This document shows positions 1 through 7,579 of a stretch of 64,000 bases of DNA, piece after piece. Source of the stretch: Myxococcus xanthus (GTDB taxonomy: Bacteria; Myxococcota; Myxococcia; Myxococcales; Myxococcaceae). A model generated the notes under the pieces. That model saw nothing but the letters and a program-made list of their open reading frames with translations, was not told the origin of the DNA and did no database searches. Positions within the stretch are counted from its first letter, which is position 1. Each line of letters opens with the position of its first letter. A program made the translations under genes and the position numbers. Location of the stretch: positions 6,118,001 through 6,182,000 of the forward strand of contig NZ_CP017174.1 of the NCBI RefSeq assembly GCF_006402735.1. The letters are read 5' to 3'.

Positions 1-149
1 GGATACCATTCGCCACAGCAGACGTCTTGCAACAAGACCCCTCTAACCACTCTCAGAAAGCGTTCCCATAAAGACAGGCGAGAACGTCCTTTCGACGGCC
101 CGCCACCTCGAAGGGGAGCACAGGACGTAAGCAGCGTCACACTCGCACG

Positions 150-348
150 AATCGCCAGACCCAAGGCCACCGTCGGCGCGCAACACCTCAAGGCGGGCTG
201 CTACCGCCTGGGAGGTCCAGTCCATCCGCACCAAGGACGGTTTCAAGGGTCTGTCGGGCATCACTGAAGTATTGGTGGCGACGTCGGAACGGGCCGCGTC
301 AACACACAGCGACACCCCGGTCCAGCCGCGTCGCCCACTCATACCTTG
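150..348 (+). pseudogene. diverged partial copy of the following phage gene
   Basis: Read in one plus frame, this stretch encodes WEVQSIRTKDGFKGLSGITE, ending at a TGA at about 346-348. The intact gene at 550-1080 encodes LEVEVIRTKEGFKGDSAIAE at the matching place, and the DNA is also close (catccgcaccaaggacggtt against catccgcacgaaggagggct). No good start codon or ribosome site is seen and the match fades on both sides. It is best read as a remnant of a tandem duplication or a degraded paralogue. Nothing else convincing lies in 1-549 apart from the repeat at 476-492. Confidence 0.45.
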
Positions 349-475
349 ACTCAATCTTAAGCCGACTCCGAGGGGCAGATTTGAAGGGCCTTCCCCAGGT
401 GAAAGCTCCAAAGGCTTTGCGCGACTGCGCACTCCGGACTTCGGATGAGCCTCGCCCAGCCGTGAGCCACTTCCA

Positions 476-492
476 AAATCCGCACGCATTTA
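476..492. repeat. 17-bp repeat, copy 1 (possible phage regulatory site)
   Basis: AAATCCGCACGCATTTA lies 58 bases before the start of the 550-1080 gene. A copy with one change lies at 3184-3200, just before the small gene at 3234. Both sit upstream of phage genes in the same orientation, which suggests a shared promoter element or operator. Function is inferred. Confidence 0.5.
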
Positions 493-549
493 CGTGGGGT
501 CAGCGCACTTCATCGCTGACGTAACCCAAGCCGAAGGGCCCACGTAACC

Positions 550-1080
550 ATGAACAACGCACTGACGAAGATTGCCACCGCGCAGGCTGCGGCTGGCGGA
601 CGCTACCCGCGCTTCGGTCGCTACCTGCTCGAAGTCGAGGTCATCCGCACGAAGGAGGGCTTCAAGGGAGACTCGGCAATCGCCGAGCTGAAGGTTCGCG
701 AGTCCGAGCCCCTCGCGGGTGGCGAGACTCCGAGCCGACCGGGCGAGACGGTCGACTACGTCGAGAACCTGAGCGACCAGAAGAAGGGCGGCGGCGGACG
801 CTTCAAGTCCTTCCTGATGACGCTCGTGGGCGCCGACGAGTACGAGTTCGCCAACCCGGCCGCCCTGAAGAAGTTCTTCGACGAGCGGCAGGCGGGGACG
901 CACCTCCTGATTCGCTGCGAGGTCTTCCCGAAGCAGCTCCCTGCGAAGGAGGGCCACGCCGGGAAGGTCATCAGCGGCTATCGCTGGTCGCACGTCGAGC
1001 TGAACGACGAGCAACTCACCCAGGCTGAGCACTCGCGCAAGGCGAGCAAGCTCCCCGCGCTCACCGACGCCCTCGCCTGA
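550..1080 (+). CDS. hypothetical phage protein upstream of DNA polymerase
   Basis: This 176-residue protein is not recognised. It is acidic to neutral and has no signal peptide or membrane segment. A mixed beta/alpha pattern surrounds a Lys/Gly-rich turn (QKKGGGG, about residues 77-83), and the C-terminus is short and helical. It lies 83 bases before the DNA polymerase on the same strand, and a degraded copy sits upstream. Position next to a polymerase makes a replication accessory role, such as a single-strand DNA-binding or clamp-like protein, possible, but no motif proves it. The ATG at 550 gives the whole reading frame; a GAAGGG about 15 bases upstream is the only ribosome-site candidate. 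Confidence 0.7.
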   Translation: MNNALTKIATAQAAAGGRYPRFGRYLLEVEVIRTKEGFKGDSAIAELKVRESEPLAGGETPSRPGETVDYVENLSDQKKGGGGRFKSFLMTLVGADEYEFANPAALKKFFDERQAGTHLLIRCEVFPKQLPAKEGHAGKVISGYRWSHVELNDEQLTQAEHSRKASKLPALTDALA

Positions 1081-1163
1081 CACCGGGCGGCGACTGACGG
1101 CGCGCTTCCGTCGGCGGCTGGCCCACGACACGGGCCGCTTTCCCACTCCCAAAGGCAGCCTTC

Positions 1164-3173
1164 ATGAATGTCTGGTCGTTCGACACGGAAACGTGGATGA
1201 TTCAGCCCGGCTTGCTCGCGCCCCCTCTCGTGTGCGGCAGCATCGCGGCGGCAGCTCCAGGCAGCGAACGGCTTCTGGACAAGGCCCAAGCCCGGCAGTT
1301 CTTCCGCGAGGCCATCGCCGCGCCTGACACCAACATCGTCGGCGCGAACCTCGCTTATGACCTGGGCGTCATGGCGGCCGACGACCCGAGACTCGTCGCG
1401 CCCATCTTCGCGGCGCTCGAAGCCGGCCGCCTGCATTGCGTCCAGGTCCGCGAAGCCCTCATCGACATCGCGAGGGGGCTCTACGGCGTGGACCCGTCGA
1501 CAGGCCGGAAGCTCGACGACGACGAAGGAGCCCGCTACCCGCTCGCGCTTCTCGTGCAGCGCTACCTGGGCCTCGACATCAGCGAGGACAAAAAGAACCC
1601 GAAGGCATGGCGCCTGCGCTACGGGGAACTCGACGGCGTGCCTGTCGAGCGCTGGCCGACGGAAGCCGCTGCGTACCCGAAGCGAGACGCCCGCTACACG
1701 CTCGACGTCTTCTTCCGGCAGGAAGCCATTGCCCGGGAGACACCCAACGGCGGCAACCTGCATGCCGAAGCCGAGCAGATGCGCGCCGCCTTCGCGCTCC
1801 ACCTCGCTTCCATCTGGGGACTTCGAACGAACGGTGACTCGGTCGCCGTGCTGCGGGAGCGGGTGGAACGGGAGTGGGGAGAGAACCGCGCCAAGTTTCA
1901 GGCGGCGGGCATCTACCGGGCCGATGGCACCAAAGACTCGAAGCGCCTCGCCGCGCTCGTGACTGCCGCCTATGACGGACAGCCGCCCATTACCGCGCCC
2001 AGCGACCGATTCCCCGACGGCCAGGTCGCGACCGACCGTGACACGCTGCTCGGTTCGGGCGACGCGCTGCTCGAAGACTTGGGCAAGAGCGGGCGCGTCG
2101 ACAAGTACAAGTCGACTTACCTGGACGTCGTCGAAGCGGGCACCTCGCTCCCCATCAATCCGCGCTTCAACGTGCTCGTCAGCACCACTCGCGTTTCGAG
2201 CGACTACCAGCAGCTTCCGCAGAAGGGCGGCATCCGGGAGGTCCACGAGGCCCGTCCTGGCTTCGCCTACTGCGCGGTCGACTACGGAGGGCTTGAGCTT
2301 CGCACCATGGCTCAGCGGGCCATCTGGGAACTCGGCTTCTCGAAGATGGCCGAAGCGCTGAACAGCGGGCTCGACGTCCACACCCTTGCCGCGGCCGAAT
2401 TCCTCGGGGCGAGCTACGACGAGCTGCTTCCGAAGGTGAAGGCGAAAGAGCCCCTCGCGGTCGCCTTCCGTCAGCTCGCGAAGATTCTCAACTTCGGCAA
2501 GGGCGGCGGGATGACGGGCGGCTCGCTCGTCTACAACGCACGCGCGAAGGACCGGGTTTCCTTCTGCCTGCTGGCGAAGCGCGCAGACGACTGCGGTGTC
2601 GAGCGCGTCGTCATCACCGTGCAGCGCAAGCCGAAGATGGTCTGCCGCGCCTGCGTCGAAGTGGCCAAGGAACTGGACACGAAGTGGCTCAACGCGTGGC
2701 CTGAGCAGCGCGAGCTACAGCAGCGGGCGAAGGCGAGCACCTACGGGGGCGGGTTCGCCGACGTGATGATTCCGGGGGCCAACATCCTGCGCGGCGGGTG
2801 CGGCTACACGCAGATTCTCAACACGCCATTCCAGGGGCTCGGCGCTGTCGGGTGCAAGCTCGCCATGTGGCGCGTCAGTCGCGAGATGTACGTCGACCGT
2901 CGCTCGCCGCTCTACGGCTCGCGACTCGTCCTCATGGTGCATGACGAGTTGATTAGCGAGCTGCTCGCCGATGACGCCCAGCGGATGCACGACGCAGCCG
3001 AGCGCAAGGCATACCTGATGCGCGAGGCGATGAAGGAGACAACTCCCGACCTGGCACCGGCAATCGAAGCCGAGCCCGCGCTGTCTCGCATCATGTCGAA
3101 GGACGTCGCCACCGTGCGCGACAGCTCCGGGCAACTGCTCATCTGGGAGCCCCCCATAAAGCGCGCTGCCTGA
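1164..3173 (+). CDS. phage-type family A DNA polymerase with 3'-5' exonuclease
   Basis: This 669-residue protein replicates the element's DNA. Exonuclease motif I is FDTET (D7, E9), and YPKRDARYTLDVF resembles exonuclease motif III. The polymerase part has motif A as DYGGLELR (D373), the fingers motif RQLAKILNFGKGGG, and motif C as MVHDEL (H593, D594, E595), so both catalytic acids of the palm are present. Between fingers and palm is an unusual insert at about residues 468-508 with four cysteines in a C...C...CxxC arrangement, perhaps a zinc knuckle. The length fits a phage polymerase lacking the 5'-nuclease domain. AGGCAG 8 bases before the ATG is a plausible ribosome site. Confidence 0.9.
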   Translation: MNVWSFDTETWMIQPGLLAPPLVCGSIAAAAPGSERLLDKAQARQFFREAIAAPDTNIVGANLAYDLGVMAADDPRLVAPIFAALEAGRLHCVQVREALIDIARGLYGVDPSTGRKLDDDEGARYPLALLVQRYLGLDISEDKKNPKAWRLRYGELDGVPVERWPTEAAAYPKRDARYTLDVFFRQEAIARETPNGGNLHAEAEQMRAAFALHLASIWGLRTNGDSVAVLRERVEREWGENRAKFQAAGIYRADGTKDSKRLAALVTAAYDGQPPITAPSDRFPDGQVATDRDTLLGSGDALLEDLGKSGRVDKYKSTYLDVVEAGTSLPINPRFNVLVSTTRVSSDYQQLPQKGGIREVHEARPGFAYCAVDYGGLELRTMAQRAIWELGFSKMAEALNSGLDVHTLAAAEFLGASYDELLPKVKAKEPLAVAFRQLAKILNFGKGGGMTGGSLVYNARAKDRVSFCLLAKRADDCGVERVVITVQRKPKMVCRACVEVAKELDTKWLNAWPEQRELQQRAKASTYGGGFADVMIPGANILRGGCGYTQILNTPFQGLGAVGCKLAMWRVSREMYVDRRSPLYGSRLVLMVHDELISELLADDAQRMHDAAERKAYLMREAMKETTPDLAPAIEAEPALSRIMSKDVATVRDSSGQLLIWEPPIKRAA

Positions 3174-3183
3174 ACCACGGCCG

Positions 3184-3200
3184 AAATCCGCACCCATTTA
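3184..3200. repeat. 17-bp repeat, copy 2 (possible phage regulatory site)
   Basis: AAATCCGCACCCATTTA lies 11 bases after the polymerase stop codon and 34 bases before the next start. It differs from the copy at 476-492 only at position 11. The pair may mark phage promoters or repressor sites. Confidence 0.5.
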
Positions 3201-3233
3201 GGGAGCAAACGCACTCCCTAACAGGTGCAACGC

Positions 3234-3407
3234 ATGGCCAAGACAACCGACGCGCTCGAACAGCTCCCGCCCGCTCTCTGCCCGTATCTCGACGGAGACC
3301 TCGACGACGCGGTCGCCTTCGACGTCGCCGACTTCCACGAACTGCGCCTGATGTCCGCGCTGGTAGGTGAAGCGGCCTCCCCTCTCCTCCTGGTGGCGGC
3401 CCGCTGA
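3234..3407 (+). CDS. small hypothetical phage protein
   Basis: This 57-residue acidic protein is not recognised and has no clear motif. The gene sits between the polymerase and the RuvC-like gene, and its TGA overlaps the next ATG (TGATG at 3405-3409), a typical sign of translational coupling and good support for it being real. An upstream in-frame ATG at 3225 exists; the one at 3234 was chosen because it has AGGTG at a workable distance. Confidence 0.6.
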   Translation: MAKTTDALEQLPPALCPYLDGDLDDAVAFDVADFHELRLMSALVGEAASPLLLVAAR

Positions 3408-3967
3408 TGCCGACGACTCGGAATCTACTGGTGGCGCTCGACCCCGGGCTTCGAGAGTGCGGCATCGCGCTCTTCGACCTGGACTCGGGCGAGCTGCTCG
3501 CGGCGGGAATGCCCACGAATGCCGAACGGAAAGCCCGTGGGCTTGCGGCATGGTCGCGCATGGCAGGAGCGGTCGCCGTGTTCGTTTCGTCGTTCCTGGA
3601 GCCGTTCAGGGCCGCTGGCGTGGCTGTTACCGTCACCGTCGCGAGCGAGTGCCCCCAGGTCTACACGGCCGGGAAGAGCAAGGGCGACCCGAACGACCTG
3701 ATTGAACTCGCGGGTGTCGTCGGCCGGGTTGCTGGTGGACTCAGCGCGACGAGTGAGCGCAGCTTCCTGCCGCGCGAGTGGAAGGGCACGCTCGACGGTG
3801 ACGTCATGGTCGAGCGCATCAAAGCGCGCCTCGGCGAGCGACCCCATGAACACCTGCGGGTGCAGCTCCCGCGCGCCCAGGACAAGCACCACAACGTTTG
3901 GGACGCCATCGGCGTTGGCCTTCACGTCGTCGGCCGACTCGCGCCCCGGAAAGCCTTCCCGAGGTAG
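3407..3967 (+). CDS. RuvC-like Holliday-junction resolvase / RNase H-fold nuclease
   Basis: The 186-residue product begins with LLVALDPGLRECGIALFDLD, the first RuvC/RNase H-fold strand pair with its catalytic Asp (ALDPG) and the following Gly. An acidic residue follows at the second strand (VTVASECPQ) and a C-terminal helix carries HHNVWDAIGVGLH, matching the last RuvC helix with catalytic His/Asp. It probably cuts branched phage DNA during replication or packaging. It is translationally coupled to the small upstream ORF and is followed two bases later by the HTH gene, so these form one operon. The RuvC fold is well supported; the exact substrate is inferred. Confidence 0.8.
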   Translation: MPTTRNLLVALDPGLRECGIALFDLDSGELLAAGMPTNAERKARGLAAWSRMAGAVAVFVSSFLEPFRAAGVAVTVTVASECPQVYTAGKSKGDPNDLIELAGVVGRVAGGLSATSERSFLPREWKGTLDGDVMVERIKARLGERPHEHLRVQLPRAQDKHHNVWDAIGVGLHVVGRLAPRKAFPR

Positions 3968-3969
3968 CC

Positions 3970-4278
3970 ATGTCCGAATACTCCACCCTTCTCGGACGAA
4001 ATGCATCCGTGCCCCCACTTCTTCTGTCGAAGCGACAGGCTGCCAGATTGCTTGGGATTAGCCGGGGACGCACGCTCGACGAGTTGCTCAAGGCAGGCCA
4101 TCTGCGGCCTGTGCTTGTACTCGGACGGCTCAAGCTCCCCAGAGAGGAGGTCGAACGACTCGCGAGGGAGGGGACCGAACCCGTCCCTATCCCTCGCAAT
4201 AGTTCCAGCGTGCGCGCCAACCGGGCTCGACGGACGCAGGACGCAAGCGCCGCAATTCGCGCCCTCAAGCTCGACTAG
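3970..4278 (+). CDS. excisionase-like helix-turn-helix DNA-binding protein
   Basis: This is a 102-residue protein. Residues about 16-60 (PLLLSKRQAARLLGISRGRT followed by LDELLKAGHLRPVLVLGRLKL) match the MerR/excisionase HTH_17 pattern: a short helix-turn-helix, then a beta-hairpin wing. The C-terminal third is basic and probably flexible. It lies directly before and convergent with the integrase, the expected place for a recombination directionality factor. Its TAG overlaps the integrase TAG within one CTAG (4275-4278). The start at 3970 was chosen over longer options because it follows the upstream stop by two bases. Confidence 0.75.
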   Translation: MSEYSTLLGRNASVPPLLLSKRQAARLLGISRGRTLDELLKAGHLRPVLVLGRLKLPREEVERLAREGTEPVPIPRNSSSVRANRARRTQDASAAIRALKLD

Positions 4279-5303
4279 AACAACGTTGGAACCTTCGCTG
4301 GCACTGCGTGCGTTGCATAGAAGCGCTTTGTCGTGCGTTCGCTCTTGTGATTCAGAAACGCGGCAACTGCGGCAGGATGCGCCCCGGCATTGATCGCCCA
4401 GGTCGCGACGGAATGCCGCATGTGCCCAGGTCGGAGGGGCTCACTGAGACCAGCGGCAGTGCTCGCGTGCTCAAGACTCCGATGGAAAGCGAAGTAGTCG
4501 AGTTCCCGCTGCTCCAGAATCCTGCGAGCAGCATCCGCGACAACGTCGCTAACCTCTGTGCGCAGCGGTTCGCCAGCCTTCGTTTGGGGGCACGCGAGCA
4601 CGTTCCCACCCGTCATCGGATGCCGCTCGACAGCGCCGCTAACAGCGAATCGACTCAGTTCATTGAAGTGCCAGCCGGTGCCCGCCAGCACGTCGAGCGC
4701 GTCGCGCCATAGCCCAGTCAGATGCTCGCGGACGGCGAGGAACCGCTCTCGCGTAACCGCTTTGGGCGTCGTCCACTGCTCGGGACGAGCTTGCGGCACG
4801 GACAGACCTGAACTCGGGTCCTCCTGCTTTTGCAGGACGTGGCGAACCTTGATCAGCCACCCACAGAACGCCTTGAGCGTGGCGATGTGCTGTTTCCGTC
4901 CCGCGTCGGCCTTGTCCAACTCGCTGACGAGCCGCGCAGTCTTCAGCTTTCGCAGGTCCGCCGATCCCAAATGAGCGGCCCACCACGCAAGCGAGCGCTG
5001 CTGATCTCGCACCCACTTCGGCGTGTTCTTCTTCTCGTCGCGGGACCAGCGCAGGAACGCTTCGGCAAGCTCAGCGGTGATGGAGAGAACACCATCCTCG
5101 GAAGCCTCCCCACCCGGCCGGTAGTTGCTGGGGTCCGCCTCGAAGCGCCTGAGTTGCTCGTGAGCGGCTCGGCTCGTGTGGCAACGAGTGCTGACCTCGT
5201 ACAGACGGCCGTTGATGCGGCGCAGGATGTAGTAGGTGTCCCGGCCCCTACTATCCGTGCGGATGTATCCGCCATCCCACTTCCGAGCGACTCGACTTGC
5301 CAT
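4275..5303 (-). CDS. tyrosine recombinase / phage integrase
   Basis: This 342-residue integrase has an N-terminal DNA-binding region, a core-binding SAM-like domain at about residues 72-160 and a catalytic domain from about 185. Visible catalytic residues are K242 (PQTKAG), R296-H297 (GHMRHSVATW), H319 (LNHKS) and the nucleophile Y329 (KRFYATH). At the box I arginine position the sequence is GTGWHFNEL, so a histidine (H212) seems to replace the usual Arg. The gene reads away from the attachment junction at 5407-5413. The start MASRVARK was chosen over the longer frame (5360) because GGGGGCC precedes it and the upstream residues resemble untranslated leader. It should catalyse integration at the tRNA-Leu locus. 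Confidence 0.88.
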   Translation of the reverse strand: MASRVARKWDGGYIRTDSRGRDTYYILRRINGRLYEVSTRCHTSRAAHEQLRRFEADPSNYRPGGEASEDGVLSITAELAEAFLRWSRDEKKNTPKWVRDQQRSLAWWAAHLGSADLRKLKTARLVSELDKADAGRKQHIATLKAFCGWLIKVRHVLQKQEDPSSGLSVPQARPEQWTTPKAVTRERFLAVREHLTGLWRDALDVLAGTGWHFNELSRFAVSGAVERHPMTGGNVLACPQTKAGEPLRTEVSDVVADAARRILEQRELDYFAFHRSLEHASTAAGLSEPLRPGHMRHSVATWAINAGAHPAAVAAFLNHKSERTTKRFYATHAVPAKVPTLF

Positions 5304-5333
5304 GATGTGGCCCCCGTTGGTTCTCACTGGCGA

Positions 5334-5366
5334 GTTGGAACTAAGTTGGAAAGGCTCCATTCCAAC
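5334..5366. repeat. three GTTGGAA repeats between int and the att junction
   Basis: GTTGGAA occurs at 5334-5340 and 5345-5351, and inverted (TTCCAAC) at 5360-5366. Short repeats in this position are what integrase arm-binding sites of an attachment region look like. The role is inferred from position only. Confidence 0.4.
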
Positions 5367-5406
5367 ACGCCAGTTTCCCTCTAGGAAGCACCATCTTGCG
5401 GGCTGT

Positions 5407-5445
5407 TTTTAAGTCCGCTGCGTCTGCCAGTTCCGCCACTCGTGC
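5407..5445 (-). tRNA. tRNA-Leu(UAA) 5' half, truncated at the anticodon loop (attachment site)
   Basis: On the minus strand from 5445 the sequence gives acceptor strand GCACGAG, then TG, a D-arm (GCGGAACTGGCAGACGC), A, and anticodon stem GCGGA with loop CTTAAAA. That is a typical bacterial tRNA-Leu(UAA). The expected closing stem TCCGC is replaced by ACAGC, and no variable arm, T-arm or CCA end follows. The gene was therefore cut in the anticodon loop by the insertion. If the element carries a matching 5' half at its other end, the native tRNA is restored outside this window. Confidence 0.7.
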
Positions 5446-5446
5446 C

Positions 5447-5755
5447 CTGCTGCGGGCAGCCCCCTACAGGGCCTGTCCTACCTCCGGCAAAGGCCTCGTG
5501 CAGCCCCCAGCTCTCTTCCTTTTCCGCTGGGGCTCCAGGCAGGCCTGGGCGCCCGCCTCGCGTCCTACGGCGCCCCTGGGCCCGCGCCAGGGGGCTCGGG
5601 GATGCGCCAACCCCTCAAGAGCGTTGAAGAATCCAGGGCCCTGGGTCGGATTCGCCGCCTGGGAAGCCGGTTCCGGGCCCCTTCTCTTCACAGTTCGACG
5701 GCCGGGATGTGCTCCACCGTCGCATCCCGCCTGACCCTGTTATAAAGCGCCCCCC
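5447..5755. other. intergenic region between tRNA-Leu fragment and ffh
   Basis: No gene is seen in these 309 bases. A GC-rich hairpin CCCCTGG/CCAGGGG occurs at 5574-5580 and 5588-5594. TATAAA at 5741-5746 lies only nine bases before the ffh ATG; if it is a -10 box, ffh would be transcribed without a leader. No good -35 match accompanies it. The tRNA-Leu promoter should also lie here on the minus strand. A signal-recognition-particle RNA was looked for and not found. Confidence 0.4.
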
Positions 5756-7402
5756 ATGCTCGAGACCGTAACCAAGGGCTTCCGCGCCGCCAAGAACCGC
5801 CTCGCCGGCAAGAGCGAGCTCACCCCGGAGCTGGTCGACGAGTCGCTGCGCGACATCCGCGTCTCCCTGCTCGAGGCCGACGTCGCCTTCGACGTCGTGA
5901 AGAAGTTTGTCGCCCGCGTCCGCGAGAAGTCCGTGGGCGAGCTGGTGCAGACGACCATCACCGACACGGGTGGCCAGAAGCGCAAGGTCAGCCCGATGGA
6001 CCACTTCATCAAGATCTGCCACGACGAGCTGGAGGGCCTCATGGGGCCCGTCGACACCAGCTTGAAGCTGAAGCCCAAGGGCCAGCTGTCCGGCATCATG
6101 ATGGTGGGCCTCCAGGGCTCCGGTAAGACGACCACGACCGGAAAGCTCGCCAGCCGGCTCCTCCAGGAAGGGCGCAAGCCCCTGCTCGTCGCCGCCGACA
6201 TCTACCGCCCCGCCGCCGTGGACCAACTCAAGGTCCTGGGTGAGCGGCTCAAGGTCCCCGTCTACCACGAGCCCGGTATCCAGCCGCCCGAGCTCGCCAA
6301 GCGGGGCTACGCCGCCGCGCGCGAGCAGAAGTGCGACGTGGTGCTCATCGACACCGCCGGCCGGCTCGCCATCGACGAGTCCCTGATGGCCGAACTGGAG
6401 TCCATCAAGGGCAACGTCCAGCCGGACAACATCCTGCTGGTGTGCGACGCGATGATTGGTCAGGACGCCGTGCGCACGGCGGCGGAGTTCGACCGGCGGC
6501 TGACGCTGGACGGCTTCATCCTCACCAAGCTGGACGGTGACGCCCGCGGCGGCGCCGCGCTGTCCATCAAGGAAGTCACGGGCAAGCCCATCAAGTTCCT
6601 CGGCATGGGCGAGTCCATGGACAAGTTGGAGGAGTTCCGCCCGGCCGGCCTCGCGGGCCGCATCCTCGGGTTCGGCGACATCGTCGGCCTGATGAAGGAC
6701 TTCGAGAAGGTCGTCGACGAGAAGAAGGCCGAGGAGGATGCCAAGAAGCTCCTCTCCGGCCAGTTCACGATGAAGGACTTCGTCGAGCAGATCCGCATGG
6801 TCCGGAAGATGGGACCGCTCAAGGACCTGCTGGAGAAGTTCCCCCTCTTCGGCGACCTCACCGAGCACCTCAATCCGGACGAGAAGGAGCTCACGAAGAT
6901 TGAGTCGATGTACGACTCGATGACGGCGAAGGAGCGCCTGCGGCCGGACACCATCAACAACAGCCGCGTCAACCGCATCGCCAAGGGCAGCGGCCGCAAG
7001 GTTGAAGAGGTCAAGGAGCTGCTCCAGAAGTTCGGGATGATGCAGCAGGTCATGGGCACCATCGGCCAGAATCCGGGCCTGCTGGGCCGCATCCCCGGCT
7101 TCAAGCAGTTGGGTCAGTTGTCGCAGATGAAGAACATGGACCTCTCCAGCATGTTCGGCGGTGACCCGAAGATGATGGAGAAGATGATGAGCGGCGGAAT
7201 GCCCGGCATGGGCATGCCCATGCAACTGCCGCAGATTGCGCCCGGCTACACGCCGCCCATGGGCCAGGCCGCCATGGCCAAGGCCCGGTTGATGGGCTAC
7301 GCGCCGCCCTCCGCCACCGGCAAGAGCGAGGACCGCGACGCCATCAAGGAGCGCCGCAAGCGGGAGAAGGAAAACAAGAAGAAGAACCGGAAGAAGAAGT
7401 AG
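5756..7402 (+). CDS. ffh: signal recognition particle protein Ffh (SRP54)
   Basis: Ffh binds signal sequences of nascent membrane and secreted proteins together with the SRP RNA, and docks on FtsY through its GTPase. The 548-residue protein shows the NG domain with P-loop GLQGSGKTTTTGKL, DTAGRL and TKLDGDARGG, then a methionine-rich M domain from about residue 325. The tail beyond it is longer than in E. coli Ffh, very Met/Gly/Pro-rich and ends in a Lys/Arg cluster. The ATG at 5756 gives the usual N-terminus (MLETVTKGF). No Shine-Dalgarno sequence is visible; a TATAAA nine bases upstream raises the possibility of a leaderless message. Confidence 0.97.
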   Translation: MLETVTKGFRAAKNRLAGKSELTPELVDESLRDIRVSLLEADVAFDVVKKFVARVREKSVGELVQTTITDTGGQKRKVSPMDHFIKICHDELEGLMGPVDTSLKLKPKGQLSGIMMVGLQGSGKTTTTGKLASRLLQEGRKPLLVAADIYRPAAVDQLKVLGERLKVPVYHEPGIQPPELAKRGYAAAREQKCDVVLIDTAGRLAIDESLMAELESIKGNVQPDNILLVCDAMIGQDAVRTAAEFDRRLTLDGFILTKLDGDARGGAALSIKEVTGKPIKFLGMGESMDKLEEFRPAGLAGRILGFGDIVGLMKDFEKVVDEKKAEEDAKKLLSGQFTMKDFVEQIRMVRKMGPLKDLLEKFPLFGDLTEHLNPDEKELTKIESMYDSMTAKERLRPDTINNSRVNRIAKGSGRKVEEVKELLQKFGMMQQVMGTIGQNPGLLGRIPGFKQLGQLSQMKNMDLSSMFGGDPKMMEKMMSGGMPGMGMPMQLPQIAPGYTPPMGQAAMAKARLMGYAPPSATGKSEDRDAIKERRKREKENKKKNRKKK

Positions 7403-7426
7403 GCCACTCACGGCCCCGGTGCCCAC

Positions 7427-7466
7427 GCCCGCCTCCCCGCATCCGTGCTGGGAGGGCGGGCGTTCG
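7427..7466 (+). terminator. probable ffh terminator
   Basis: GCCCGCCTCCC (7427-7437) pairs with GGGAGGGCGGGC (7450-7461) with one bulged base. The hairpin starts 25 bases after the ffh stop, and T-rich sequence (gttcgtgtttt) follows on the plus strand. Confidence 0.55.
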
Positions 7467-7579
7467 TGTTTTCAGAGACCATCCTCCCTCCTGGACCAGA
7501 ATCCAGCGGCGGGGACGGGCTGCCCATCAGGCGTGGTATGCGTCCGAGACTGGAACGCTATTTGCCAAGCATCCGACTC

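Larger units (their letters stand above)
1..5413. mobile_element. right end of an integrated phage-like element (partial)
   Basis: The block holds a family A DNA polymerase, a small ORF, a RuvC-like nuclease, an excisionase-like HTH protein and a convergent tyrosine integrase. It stops abruptly inside the anticodon loop of a tRNA-Leu gene, the usual signature of an integrase-mediated insertion. Replication genes read rightwards and the integrase reads leftwards from the junction. No capsid, tail or lysis genes are visible, so either the rest lies left of base 1 or this is a satellite or decayed element. Base composition, especially in 1-500 and in the integrase, looks less GC-rich than the flanking host genes. 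The right boundary (about 5407-5413) is inferred from the tRNA break; the left boundary is outside the window. Confidence 0.75.

Noticed and set aside
43..489. 148-codon minus-strand frame at the left edge
   Set aside because: No motif or ribosome site, and the degraded copy of the downstream gene lies on the plus strand within it.
978..2381. 467-codon minus-strand frame opposite the phage polymerase
   Set aside because: Polymerase motifs prove the plus frame; no domain on the other strand.
5447..5755. Possible SRP RNA gene next to ffh
   Set aside because: The conserved GGAAG...AGCAG helix 8 sequence was looked for on both strands and not found.
5615..7426. 603-codon minus-strand frame opposite ffh
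   Set aside because: ffh has every conserved GTPase motif; the antisense product is low-complexity His/Leu/Asp.
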